Positions 1-7,358 are shown, numbered from the stretch's first letter. The stretch is DNA of 25,417 nt from Lachnospiraceae bacterium (GCA_902363825.1 CABJBK010000020.1:1-25417); one strand, 5' to 3'. Notes: generated from the sequence alone by a model not told the origin. Made by a program: numbers and translations.

Positions 1-51
1 AGCCAGTATATCCGCAAACCAGAGCCGCCGAGGAAAGCGGTAGTTTTTTAG
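1..51 (+). CDS. Possible C-terminal tail of an upstream element gene (partial)
   Basis: Frame 1 is open from the window edge to a TAG at 49-51 and would encode a 16-residue tail, SQYIRKPEPPRKAVVF. It stops just before the hairpin-rich stretch, which is where an upstream gene should end. The stretch is too short to identify, and frame 3 is also open from the edge, so this is only a suggestion. Confidence 0.25.
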   Translation, partial: SQYIRKPEPPRKAVVF

Positions 52-53
52 AG

Positions 54-160
54 CAAGATTCTACCACGGTGCCAAAATTCGCTTATCGCTCCTTTTGCCC
101 CGGTGGGAATCTTGTTGGGGAGTGCCTTCCCCAAACCCTGCTATGGCGGCTAAAGCCGCT
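54..160. other. Candidate origin of transfer (oriT), hairpin cluster
   Basis: Three inverted repeats lie in about 110 bases upstream of the mobC-like gene. CAAGATTC (54-61) pairs with GAATCTTG (107-114), and the arms continue imperfectly inward. TTGGGGA (115-121) pairs perfectly with TCCCCAA (128-134) around a 6-base loop. GCGGC (146-150) pairs with GCCGC (155-159) around TAAA. MOBP-type elements usually keep oriT directly upstream of their mobC/relaxase genes, and nicking sites there sit beside such repeats. No nic site could be assigned by eye. A long frame through this stretch is open, but it has no start signal and ends in mobC, so it is not called as a gene. Confidence 0.55.
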
Positions 161-272
161 TGAAAATTCCCGCAAATTCTTTTCGGATTTTTTCAAAAAC
201 AGTTCCGCTGCACACCCCGTTTTTCTCCTATTAGTGAGAGAACACCACGCACAGAAAGGAGGTCAACCACCT

Positions 273-668
273 ATGAAACGATACAACACGCCCCACCGCA
301 GCCATGTAGTCAAGACCCGGCTGACCGATGAAGAATACGCCGACTTTACCGCCCGGCTTGCCCCTTATGGTATGAGCCAGTCCGAATTTATCCGGCAAGC
401 CATTACACGGGCAACCATACGCCCCATTGTTACCGTGTCCCCGGTCAATGATGAACTGCTTGCCGCCGTTGGGAAGCTGACCGCCGAATATGGCAGGATC
501 GGCGGCAACCTCAATCAGATTGCCCGGTATCTGAACGAATACGACGTACCATACAACGCCCTGTCCGGCGAAATCCGAGCCGCCATTTCCGACCTTGCCG
601 CCTTGAAGTTTGAAGTCTTGCAGAAAGTGGGTGAAGCTGTTGGCAACATTCAAACATATCAGCTCTAA
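273..668 (+). CDS. mobC: MobC-like relaxosome accessory protein
   Basis: A 131-residue protein. Known role of the family: binds oriT and helps the relaxase nick it. Seen: a ribbon-helix-helix-like N-terminus (KTRLTDEEYADF, then GMSQSEFIRQAI, about residues 14-46) and the family's C-terminal motif GRIGGNLNQIARYLNE (about residues 75-90). The start is fixed by a strong AAAGGAGG (255-262) before the ATG at 273; the open frame extends further upstream without a usable start. It lies directly after the hairpin cluster, and its last 29 bases overlap the relaxase gene, so the two are probably translationally coupled. The length is normal for Firmicute MobC proteins. Confidence 0.85.
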   Translation: MKRYNTPHRSHVVKTRLTDEEYADFTARLAPYGMSQSEFIRQAITRATIRPIVTVSPVNDELLAAVGKLTAEYGRIGGNLNQIARYLNEYDVPYNALSGEIRAAISDLAALKFEVLQKVGEAVGNIQTYQL

Positions 669-2262
669 AAATGCCGACTACGGAGCAGCCGAGCAGTACC
701 TTACTTTTGAGCATGACGAGTTTACCATGAAGCCCACCCTTGATGAAAACGGGCAGCTTGTCCCCCGTGAGGACTACCGTTTTGCCACGCTGAACTGCGG
801 CGAGGAAGATTTTGCCGTTGCCTGTATGCGCTCCAATCTCCACTATGGCAAGAACCAAAAACGGGAAGATGTGAAGTCTCACCACTATATCATCAGCTTT
901 GACCCACGGGACGGAACGGACAACGGTCTGACCGTTGATAAGGCGCAATCGCTGGGCGAGGAATTTTGCAGAGAGCATTTCCCCGGACACCAGGCCATTG
1001 TCTGCACCCACCCGGACGGACACAACCACTCCGGCAACATTCATGTGCATATCGTCATAAACAGTTTGCGGATTGAAGCTGTCCCGCTTCTGCCCTATAT
1101 GGACAGACCAGCAGACACAAAATCCGGCATGAAGCACCGCTGCACAGACGCAGCTATGGAATATTTCAAGTCCGAAGTCATGGAGATGTGCCACCGGGAA
1201 AATCTGTATCAGATTGACCTTTTGCATGGCAGCAAGAACCGAGTGACCGAGCGTGAATACTGGGCGCAGAAGAAAGGACAGCTTGCCCTTGATAAAGCCA
1301 ATGCCTCGATGATAGCGGACGGTATCACGCTCCGGCAGACGAAGTTTGAAACGGACAAGCAGCGGCTCCGGCAGACCATACGGAAAGCCCTTGACCGGGC
1401 TGGCAGCTTTGACGAGTTTGCCGCCCTGCTTCTCCGGGAAGGTGTAACCGTTAAGGAAAGCCGGGGGCGGCTGTCCTACCTTACCCCGGACAGAACCAAG
1501 CCTATCACAGCCCGGAAGATGGGGGACGATTTTGACCGTACCGCCGTCCTTGCCCTTTTGGAGCAGAACGCCCACAGAGCCGCCGAACAGACCGCAGCCA
1601 TACCCGAATACCCCGGCAGCATTATGGAGCATTTACAGCGGAAAAAAGCCACCAAAACCGCCCCGAAACAGGACGGTTTACAGCGCATGGTTGACCGGGA
1701 AGCGAAACGAGCCGAGGGCAAGGGCGCAGGCTATGACCGCTGGGCTTCCCTGCACAATCTCAAACAGATGGCGGCTACCCACAACTTCCTCATGGAAAAT
1801 GAACTGCTTGACCTTGACAAGCTGGACGCAGCCGTGGAGAGCAGCCGGAAAGCCCTGTCCGAAGCGAGGGAAAGTCTGCGGGGCATTGAACAGAGCATTT
1901 CCGATAAGAAAAATCTGCGAAAGGTTGTCAGCGATTACCGCCGCACCCGCCCCACCATTGACGCTCATAAAAAGCTGTCCGGGAAGAAAGCGGAAGCCTA
2001 CTACCGGGCAAATGAAGCGGATTTTATCATCTATGAAGCTGCCCTGCGTCAGCTAAAGGTACTTGCACCGGGAAAGAAGCTGCCAGCCACTTCCAAACTG
2101 AATACGGAGATTGAAGCCCTCATTTCCGAGAAAAACGCAGCTTACAACACCTACCGCACCGCCAAAGCGGAGTATGAGCAGCTTGCCACCGCCAAACGGA
2201 ACGCAGAGCAGATACTACACGGCACACCGAGCCGTCAGAAAAAGCACGAACAGGAGCGTTAA
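640..2262 (+). CDS. MOBP-type relaxase / mobilization nuclease
   Basis: A 540-residue relaxase that would nick oriT and pilot the strand into a recipient through a conjugation machine supplied by another element. Seen: the N-terminus ATFKHISSKNADYGAA; a HisHis motif in KSHHYIISFDP (about 79-89); and the metal-binding segment HPDGHNHSGNIHVHIVINS (about 124-142), the three-histidine signature of the VirD2/MobA-type fold. Candidate catalytic tyrosines are Tyr14 and Tyr20. The C-terminal half (about 360-540) is charged and helical, probably coiled coil. The start chosen is TTG at 640, because the family begins with this ATFKHISS motif. An in-frame TTG at 610 would add ten residues that look like mobC read out of frame. 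It overlaps mobC by 29 bases. Confidence 0.9.
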   Translation: MATFKHISSKNADYGAAEQYLTFEHDEFTMKPTLDENGQLVPREDYRFATLNCGEEDFAVACMRSNLHYGKNQKREDVKSHHYIISFDPRDGTDNGLTVDKAQSLGEEFCREHFPGHQAIVCTHPDGHNHSGNIHVHIVINSLRIEAVPLLPYMDRPADTKSGMKHRCTDAAMEYFKSEVMEMCHRENLYQIDLLHGSKNRVTEREYWAQKKGQLALDKANASMIADGITLRQTKFETDKQRLRQTIRKALDRAGSFDEFAALLLREGVTVKESRGRLSYLTPDRTKPITARKMGDDFDRTAVLALLEQNAHRAAEQTAAIPEYPGSIMEHLQRKKATKTAPKQDGLQRMVDREAKRAEGKGAGYDRWASLHNLKQMAATHNFLMENELLDLDKLDAAVESSRKALSEARESLRGIEQSISDKKNLRKVVSDYRRTRPTIDAHKKLSGKKAEAYYRANEADFIIYEAALRQLKVLAPGKKLPATSKLNTEIEALISEKNAAYNTYRTAKAEYEQLATAKRNAEQILHGTPSRQKKHEQER

Positions 2263-2448
2263 AAACCGCCCCGAAATGATACCGAAACCATACAAAAGGC
2301 TGGGGGTATAGCTTACCCTACCCGCATACCCCCGCCCTTGCAAACGGGGCTTACAGGGCAGATTTTTCCCGAAAATGATACCGGGAACATACAGATTTTG
2401 CCCCTGTCCCGTTACACCCGACCAAACCGAAGAAAGGAGCGTTTTTTC
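2263..2448. other. Intergenic region with GC-rich hairpin upstream of the replication genes
   Basis: This 186-base gap between the relaxase and the replication block holds a perfect 8-bp inverted repeat, GGGGGTAT (2302-2309) and ATACCCCC (2326-2333), with a 16-base loop. A second C-rich/G-rich pair follows at about 2330-2347. There is no T-run after it, so it is not an obvious terminator. It could be a regulatory hairpin or part of a replication origin. No reading frame here looks real until the ribosome-binding site AAAGGAG at 2433-2439. Confidence 0.45.
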
Positions 2449-2655
2449 ATGCCGAGAATGAGCAAGAAGCGGCGGCTGGAATGGGCGTTCTTCCTCAATG
2501 AGCGAAACCGCATTACTTTCAATGCCCTTTGCCGGGGCTGTACCCATGACTGCAAGCAGAGTTTTAGGGCTATCGTGGTACTCTGCCCCCGGTATTACTC
2601 AAAGAGATGGAAAGCCCGCCCCGCAGATAAGGAGAACCAAGATTATGTCAGATAA
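2449..2655 (+). CDS. Small Cys-rich element protein, unknown function
   Basis: A 68-residue basic protein (MPRMSKKRRLEWAFF at its start) with the cysteine arrangement CRGCTHDC followed by a lone Cys in VVLCPRY, about residues 28-48. This could bind a metal. AAAGGAG lies at 2433-2439, nine bases before the ATG. The 3' end overlaps the start of the Rep gene by 11 bases, so translation of the two is probably coupled. I recognise it as a recurring small hypothetical protein of this class of element but know no function for it. The placement suggests a role in, or control of, replication; that is inference only. Confidence 0.7.
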   Translation: MPRMSKKRRLEWAFFLNERNRITFNALCRGCTHDCKQSFRAIVVLCPRYYSKRWKARPADKENQDYVR

Positions 2656-3391
2656 CCGCAAATATTATTACCTCAAACTGAAAGAAAGCTATTTTGACGA
2701 TGACGCTATCGTGCTGCTGGAAAGTATGCAGGACGGTATGCTGTATTCCAATATCCTCTTGAAGCTGTACTTAAAATCGCTGAAATACGGCGGCACTTTG
2801 CAGCTTGACGAGAATATCCCCTACACCGCCCAAATGATAGCCACCATTACCCGCCAGCAGGTCGGCACAGTCGAAAGGGCTTTGCAAATCTTTATGAAGC
2901 TGGGGCTTGTCGAACCGCTGGACAACGGGGCTTTGTATATGAGCAATATCGAGCTTTTCATCGGTCAGTCCTCTACCGAGGGGGAGCGCAAGCGCAGGGC
3001 AAGAATGAAGATTTCAGAGCAAAAACGACTTAGTGGACAAGTGTCCGAACCAAAAGCGGACATTTGTCCACCAGAGATAGAGATAAAGAAAGAGATAGAT
3101 ATAGAGATAGAAAAAGAGAGAGAGTCAGAACCGGGACAAGCCGCCCCCGCAGCTTACGGCAGATATGAAAATGTGATTTTGACAGATACGGAACTTTCCG
3201 AACTGCAAGCAGAACTGCCCGACAAGTGGGAGTATTATATTGACCGTCTATCCGGCTATATCGCTTCCACTGGGAGGAAATACAAGAACCATGCAGCCAC
3301 TATCCGCAGATGGGCGGCTGACGATACCGCTAAAGCTGCCCCGAAAAGAGGCATACCCGATTACAGCTACAAGGAGGGAGAAAGTCTATGA
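2645..3391 (+). CDS. Replication initiator with phage replisome-organizer N-terminal domain
   Basis: A 248-residue protein. The first 120 or so residues match the replisome-organizer/RepA-like winged-helix domain: KYYYLKLKESYFDDDAI, YSNILLKLYLKSLKYGG, then MIATITRQQVGTVERALQIF and LGLVEPLDNGALYM. A low-complexity charged linker follows (EIEIKKEIDIEIEKERESE, about 142-160), then a helical C-terminal domain ending KNHAATIRRWAADD. The family initiates DNA replication by binding the origin and recruiting a helicase loader, which here is the next gene. The start ATG at 2645 is preceded by AAGGAG (2629-2634). An upstream in-frame start exists, but that stretch belongs to the preceding gene in another frame. 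The stop overlaps the next start in an ATGA. Confidence 0.8.
   Translation: MSDNRKYYYLKLKESYFDDDAIVLLESMQDGMLYSNILLKLYLKSLKYGGTLQLDENIPYTAQMIATITRQQVGTVERALQIFMKLGLVEPLDNGALYMSNIELFIGQSSTEGERKRRARMKISEQKRLSGQVSEPKADICPPEIEIKKEIDIEIEKERESEPGQAAPAAYGRYENVILTDTELSELQAELPDKWEYYIDRLSGYIASTGRKYKNHAATIRRWAADDTAKAAPKRGIPDYSYKEGESL
3033..3124. repeat. Inverted repeat and GAGATA-rich purine tract inside the rep gene
   Basis: GTGGACAAGTGTCCG (3033-3047) and CGGACATTTGTCCAC (3057-3071) form an inverted repeat with one mismatch, and the left arm itself contains the palindrome GGACAAGTGTCC. From 3074 to about 3124 the + strand is almost pure purine with repeated GAGATA/AGATAGA units. It falls in the linker between the two Rep domains. 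RepA_N-type plasmids keep their origin within the rep coding sequence, so this is a candidate origin, by inference. Confidence 0.4.
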
Positions 3392-4230
3392 AACCAGCTT
3401 TTGAAGATATGAATTTACAGATACCAGCAGCCACCGCCGAGCCGGAGGACTACACAGGTGAGGACGGTCTGCTCTACTGCGGCAAGTGCCGGACACCGAA
3501 AGAAGCCTATTTCCCGGCTGATAAGGTTGCCCTGTTCGGGCGTGACCGACACCCGGCAGAATGTGACTGCCAGCGGGCGCAGCGCATGGAGTGTGAAGCC
3601 GCCGAACAGCAGAGAAAGCACCGGGACAAGGTGGAAGAACTGAAACGCCGGGGCTTTACCGACCCGGCTATGCGGGAATGGACTTTTGCCAATGACAACG
3701 GCAGAAACCCGCAGATGAAAACCGCCCATTTCTATGTGGAACATTGGGAGGACATGAAAGCCGGGAACATCGGTTATCTGCTCTGGGGCAGCGTCGGCAC
3801 AGGCAAAAGCTACCTTGCTGGGTGCATTGCAAACGCCCTCATGGAGAAAGGAATCTCCGTCCGTATGACAAATTTTGCCCTTATCCTCAATGACCTTGCA
3901 GCCACCTTCGAGGGCAAGAACGAGTATATTTCCAACCTCTGCCGCTATCCGCTGCTTATCCTTGATGATTTTGGAATGGAGCGTGGCACAGAGTACGGAT
4001 TGGAGCAAGTCTACAATGTGATTGACAGTCGTTACCGAAGCGGCAAGCCGCTGATCGTCACGACCAACCTCACGCTTACCGAGTTACAGAACCCGCAGGA
4101 CACGCCCCACGCCCGGATTTATGACCGACTGCTTGAAATGTGCGCCCCGGTCTGCTTCTCCGGCGAGAACTTCCGCAGGGAAAGCGCACAAAACAAGCTA
4201 AACCGCTTAAAGCAACTGATGAACGATTGA
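3388..4230 (+). CDS. DnaC/IstB-like AAA+ helicase loader
   Basis: A 280-residue ATPase that would load the host replicative helicase at the element's origin. Seen: an N-terminal Cys cluster (CGKC at about 31-34, CDC at about 59-61) that may bind zinc; Walker A GSVGTGKS (134-141); Walker B LLILDDFG (189-196); a sensor-1-like VTTNLT; and a C-terminal arginine-rich segment (HARIYDRLLEMC). The start overlaps the Rep stop by 4 bases (ATGA) with AAGGAGGGAG just upstream, so the pair is translationally coupled. The length is usual for chromosomal and element-borne DnaC homologues. Confidence 0.87.
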   Translation: MKPAFEDMNLQIPAATAEPEDYTGEDGLLYCGKCRTPKEAYFPADKVALFGRDRHPAECDCQRAQRMECEAAEQQRKHRDKVEELKRRGFTDPAMREWTFANDNGRNPQMKTAHFYVEHWEDMKAGNIGYLLWGSVGTGKSYLAGCIANALMEKGISVRMTNFALILNDLAATFEGKNEYISNLCRYPLLILDDFGMERGTEYGLEQVYNVIDSRYRSGKPLIVTTNLTLTELQNPQDTPHARIYDRLLEMCAPVCFSGENFRRESAQNKLNRLKQLMND

Positions 4231-4243
4231 AAGGAGTTCGCCT

Positions 4244-4438
4244 ATGACCGATAAAAAAGAGCATATCAGACACAGCATGAAAAGCACCGCACCCGCCGAC
4301 TGCGTGACGGAAATCCGCATAGGGAACTCTGTTCTTGTGGTGTCCGGCTTTTTCAAGCAAGGTGCAAAGGAAACCGCCGCTGACAAAATGGCTAAGGTGC
4401 TGGAAGCGGAAACCGCTACGCAAAAATCGGCAATATGA
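4244..4438 (+). CDS. tnpW: Transposon-encoded protein TnpW
   Basis: A 64-residue protein that starts 13 bases after the DnaC-like stop, with AAAGGAG at 4230-4236. The core CVTEIRIGNSVLVVSGFF followed by KETAADKMAKVL is the recognisable TnpW pattern found next to tnpX-type recombinases in Tn4451 relatives. The exact function of the family is not known to me. Its constant position beside the recombinase and helicase loader suggests an accessory role in excision or replication. Confidence 0.75.
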   Translation: MTDKKEHIRHSMKSTAPADCVTEIRIGNSVLVVSGFFKQGAKETAADKMAKVLEAETATQKSAI

Positions 4439-4483
4439 CGGGCTGTAAAGAAGCATTTTTCACATTTTGCCGCTATACACGCT

Positions 4484-4526
4484 GCCCCGCTGTATGGTAC
4501 AATCGAAGTACGGAATAGTGGGGCTG
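4484..4526 (+). promoter_or_regulatory. Probable recombinase promoter framed by an inverted repeat
   Basis: TGGTACAAT at 4495-4503 is an extended -10 element, 45 bases before the recombinase ATG; no good -35 is visible. GCCCCGCT (4484-4491) and AGTGGGGC (4519-4526) flank it as an inverted repeat with one mismatch. In RNA these could fold; in DNA they could be a protein-binding site controlling excision. A good ribosome-binding site (GGAGG, 4539-4543) precedes the start. Confidence 0.45.
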
Positions 4527-4548
4527 GCTGTCAGAAACGGAGGAAACC

Positions 4549-6162
4549 ATGTTAAGACAGACAACCCAAAACCTTATTACCGCCCTTTATCCGAGATTAT
4601 CCCATGAAGATGAATTGCAAGGAGAAAGCAACTCTATATCCAACCAAAAGCGCATTTTGGAAACCTACGCCAAGCAGAACGGCTTTACCAATCTCTGCTG
4701 GTACACGGACGACGGTTATAGTGGTGCGAACTTCCAAAGACCCGGATTTCAAGCCATGCTTGCAGACATTGAAGCCGGGAAAGTTGGCACAGTCATTGTC
4801 AAGGATATGTCCCGTTTAGGGCGAAATTATCTCCAAGTGGGAATGTATACAGAAATGCTATTCCCACAGAAAGGCGTCCGCTTTATCGCTATCAATGACG
4901 GAGTGGACAGCGCAATGGGCGACAACGATTTTACCCCGCTGCGTAATCTTTTCAACGAATGGATGGTGAGAGATACGAGCAAAAAAATCAAGGCAGTTAA
5001 GAAAGCAAAAGGTCTAAGCGGAAAGCCTGTTACCAGCAAGCCCGTGTACGGCTACCTCATGGACGATGACGAGAATTTCATCATTGACGAGGAAGCCGCC
5101 CCGGTGGTCAAGCAGATTTACCAGCTTTGCCTTGCCGGGAACGGTCCGACCAAGATAGCCCGTATGCTGACCGAGCAGCAAATCCCCACGCCGGGGACGC
5201 TGGAATACCAGCGCACAGGCAGTACACGCCGCTACCACCCCGGCTATGAATGTAAGTGGGCGACCAATACCGTTGTTCATCTGTTGGAAAACCGGGAATA
5301 CACAGGCTGTCTTGTGAACTTCAAGACGGAAAAACCATCCTACAAGATGAAGCACAGCGTAGACAATCCCATTGAGAAACAGGCGATTTTCGAGAACCAC
5401 CATGAGCCAATCATCGACTTGCAGACATGGGAACGGGTGCAGGAGTTACGCAAGCAGCGCAAACGCCCCAACCGCTACGATGATGTGGGCTTGTTCTCCG
5501 GCTTGCTGTTCTGCGCCGACTGCGGTCATGTGATGTACCAGCAGCGGTATCAGACCGACAAGAGAAAGCAGGATTGCTACATCTGCGGCAGCTATAAGAA
5601 GCGCACCGCCGACTGTACGGCGCACTTCATCCGCACCGACCTTTTGACGGCGGGTGTGCTGGACAATCTGCGGAAAGTGACCGCCTATGCACAGAAGCAC
5701 GAAGCCCGGTTCGTGAAGCTGCTTATCCAGCAGAATGAAATGGGCGGCAAGAGGAAACAGGCGGCAGCTACCAAGCAGCTTGAACAGGTGCAGAGCCGCA
5801 TTGCAGAACTTTCCCGCTACATCAAGCGTCTGTATGAGGACAATGTAAACGGGAAAATCAATGACGAGCGTTTCATGGAAATGTCCGTAGACTACGAAGC
5901 CGAGCAGCGGGAACTGAAAGAGAAAGCCGCCGCATTGCAGGGCGAACTGGACAAGGCACAGGAAGCCACGGTAAACGCTGAAAAGTTTATGAACGTTGTC
6001 CGCAAGTACCTTTCTATTGAGGAACTGACCCACACCCTCTTACGTGAAATGGTGGAGAAAATCGTTGTCTATGAATGTGAGTATGACGAGAACGAAGTAC
6101 GCCGCCAGCGCATTGATATTTATTACAGCTTTGTAGGCAAGATTGACTTGCCCGAAGAATAA
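4549..6162 (+). CDS. tnpX: Large serine recombinase, TnpX/TndX family
   Basis: A 537-residue site-specific recombinase that excises and integrates the element. Domains: N-terminal resolvase fold (about 8-155) with catalytic Ser18 in LYPRLSHED, the arginine-containing YSGANFQRPGF (57-67) and MSRLGRNYLQ (87-96). Next come the recombinase domain (about 160-300, VYGYLMDDD to WERVQEL) and a zinc ribbon with Cys322, Cys325, Cys343, Cys346 and Cys356. A long coiled coil (about 375-475) and a C-terminal domain (ELTHTLLREMVEKIVVYE) typical of Firmicute large serine recombinases complete it. All expected motifs are present and the gene looks active. It is the last gene of the element, and its stop lies only eight bases before a hairpin. 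Confidence 0.92.
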   Translation: MLRQTTQNLITALYPRLSHEDELQGESNSISNQKRILETYAKQNGFTNLCWYTDDGYSGANFQRPGFQAMLADIEAGKVGTVIVKDMSRLGRNYLQVGMYTEMLFPQKGVRFIAINDGVDSAMGDNDFTPLRNLFNEWMVRDTSKKIKAVKKAKGLSGKPVTSKPVYGYLMDDDENFIIDEEAAPVVKQIYQLCLAGNGPTKIARMLTEQQIPTPGTLEYQRTGSTRRYHPGYECKWATNTVVHLLENREYTGCLVNFKTEKPSYKMKHSVDNPIEKQAIFENHHEPIIDLQTWERVQELRKQRKRPNRYDDVGLFSGLLFCADCGHVMYQQRYQTDKRKQDCYICGSYKKRTADCTAHFIRTDLLTAGVLDNLRKVTAYAQKHEARFVKLLIQQNEMGGKRKQAAATKQLEQVQSRIAELSRYIKRLYEDNVNGKINDERFMEMSVDYEAEQRELKEKAAALQGELDKAQEATVNAEKFMNVVRKYLSIEELTHTLLREMVEKIVVYECEYDENEVRRQRIDIYYSFVGKIDLPEE

Positions 6163-6169
6163 AGCCCGA

Positions 6170-6218
6170 CCTATCCGACACCCTGCGCAAGTGCCGGATA
6201 GGAACGGCAAAATTTTTT
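6170..6218 (+). terminator. Probable terminator of the recombinase gene / element right end
   Basis: CCTATCCGAC (6170-6179) pairs with GCCGGATAGG (6193-6202) with one mismatch. TTTTTT follows at 6213-6218, ten bases after the stem, which is rather far for a classical terminator. It starts eight bases after the recombinase stop. It could also be part of the recombinase's attachment site, as GC content drops sharply just after it. Confidence 0.5.
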
Positions 6219-6271
6219 ATACTTCTATTACTTCTTTATCACACATAAGCAAAAACTGCAGGGATATTTTC

Positions 6272-6312
6272 AAAAAAACAGAGTCCGCATACATTTCTGT
6301 ACGCAAACCCTG
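6272..6312 (-). terminator. Intrinsic terminator of the GGGtGRT operon
   Basis: On the - strand a 14-bp stem (arms 6299-6312 and 6279-6292, loop 6293-6298) is followed by seven Ts (complement of 6272-6278). Four pairs are G-U wobbles that work only in the - strand transcript, so the orientation is clear. It shows that sequence from 6272 onward belongs to the chromosome. Confidence 0.85.
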
Positions 6313-6347
6313 TTCGATTAAAATACGTTTTTATTGTCGGTAAATGA

Positions 6348-7358
6348 TTAGAATTTACCAGCCTTTGCAGCTTCCTCTACGGATACTGCAACTGCAACAG
6401 TAGCACCAACCATCGGGTTGTTACCCATTCCGATCAGACCCATCATTTCTACGTGAGCCGGAACAGAAGAAGAACCTGCGAACTGTGCATCAGAGTGCAT
6501 ACGTCCCATAGTATCTGTCATACCGTAGGAAGCAGGACCTGCTGCCATGTTGTCCGGGTGAAGTGTACGTCCTGTACCACCGCCGGAAGCAACGGAGAAG
6601 TATTTCTTGCCCTGTTCGATACATTCTTTCTTGTATGTACCTGCAACCGGATGCTGGAAACGTGTCGGGTTGGTTGAGTTACCTGTGATGGAAACACCAA
6701 CGTTTTCATGATGCATGATCGCAACACCTTCCTGAACGTCATCTGCGCCGTAGCATTTTACTGTGGCACGAAGTCCGTTTGAGTATGCTTTCTCATATAC
6801 AACGTTTAATTTTGCTTCTTTGTAGTCATACTGTGTCTCTACAAATGTAAATCCGTTGATACGGGAAATGATCTGTGCAGCATCTTTTCCAAGACCGTTT
6901 AAGATAACACGAAGCGGTTTCTGACGAACTTTGTTTGCTTTCTCAGCGATACCGATCGCACCTTCTGCTGCTGCGAAAGACTCATGTCCTGCTAAGAAGC
7001 AGAAGCATTCTGTCTCTTCTTCCAGTAACATCTTACCAAGGTTACCATGTCCAAGACCTACTTTTCTGTGGTCTGCAACAGAACCCGGGATACAGAAAGA
7101 CTGAAGTCCTTCACCGATTGCTGCTGCTGCATCTGCTGCTCTTCTGCATCCTTTTTTGATTGCGATCGCAGCACCTACTGTGTAAGCCCAGCATGCGTTT
7201 TCAAAACAGATCGGCTGGATTTTCTTAACCTGATCGTATACATCAAGTCCAGCGTCCTTTGTAATCTTTTCAGCTTCTTCAATAGAGCTGATTCCATAAC
7301 TGTTTAATACAGAATTGATCTGGTCAATTCTTCTTTCATATGATTCAAATAAAGCCAT
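6348..7358 (-). CDS. GGGtGRT protein
   Basis: A 336-residue protein named for its motif, seen here as SVASGGGTGRTLHPDN near residue 255. The sequence is Gly/Ala-rich and has FCFLAGHESFAAAEGAIGIA in the middle; it ends GNNPMVGATVAVAVSVEEAAK. No membrane segment or signal peptide is visible. The molecular function is not established. The family is characteristic of Clostridia and is usually encoded, as here, straight after a NifU-like scaffold protein (21-base gap), which implies a shared role with Fe-S chemistry. The start ATG at 7358 has AGGAGAG just upstream. The operon ends in the terminator at 6272-6312. Confidence 0.85.
   Translation of the reverse strand: MALFESYERRIDQINSVLNSYGISSIEEAEKITKDAGLDVYDQVKKIQPICFENACWAYTVGAAIAIKKGCRRAADAAAAIGEGLQSFCIPGSVADHRKVGLGHGNLGKMLLEEETECFCFLAGHESFAAAEGAIGIAEKANKVRQKPLRVILNGLGKDAAQIISRINGFTFVETQYDYKEAKLNVVYEKAYSNGLRATVKCYGADDVQEGVAIMHHENVGVSITGNSTNPTRFQHPVAGTYKKECIEQGKKYFSVASGGGTGRTLHPDNMAAGPASYGMTDTMGRMHSDAQFAGSSSVPAHVEMMGLIGMGNNPMVGATVAVAVSVEEAAKAGKF

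Larger units (their letters stand above)
1..6220. mobile_element. Integrative mobilizable element, Tn4451/Tn5397-like, right-hand part
   Basis: Seen: a compact + strand block of mobilization genes (mobC-like, relaxase), replication genes (Rep, DnaC-like), tnpW and a large serine recombinase as the last gene. The block is visibly more GC-rich than the chromosome to its right, and its genes all read opposite to the - strand chromosomal genes next door. Known: TnpX/TndX elements carry this toolkit and integrate at short target sites with a GA core. Inferred: the right end lies between 6163 and about 6271, because a terminator belonging to the neighbouring chromosomal operon begins at 6272. The exact junction cannot be fixed without an empty site, so the end given is approximate. 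The left end and any cargo are outside the window. Confidence 0.85.

Noticed and set aside
69..272. N-terminal extension of the mobC frame
   Set aside because: The frame is open, but the stretch contains the hairpin cluster, and a strong AGGAGG marks the ATG at 273.
511..1632. 373-codon open frame on the - strand
   Set aside because: It lies antisense over mobC and the relaxase, whose motifs are convincing. It has no ribosome-binding site and no recognisable domain; long antisense frames are expected in GC-rich genes.
5446..6033. 195-codon - strand frame
   Set aside because: Antisense to the zinc ribbon and coiled coil of the recombinase; no start signal or domain.
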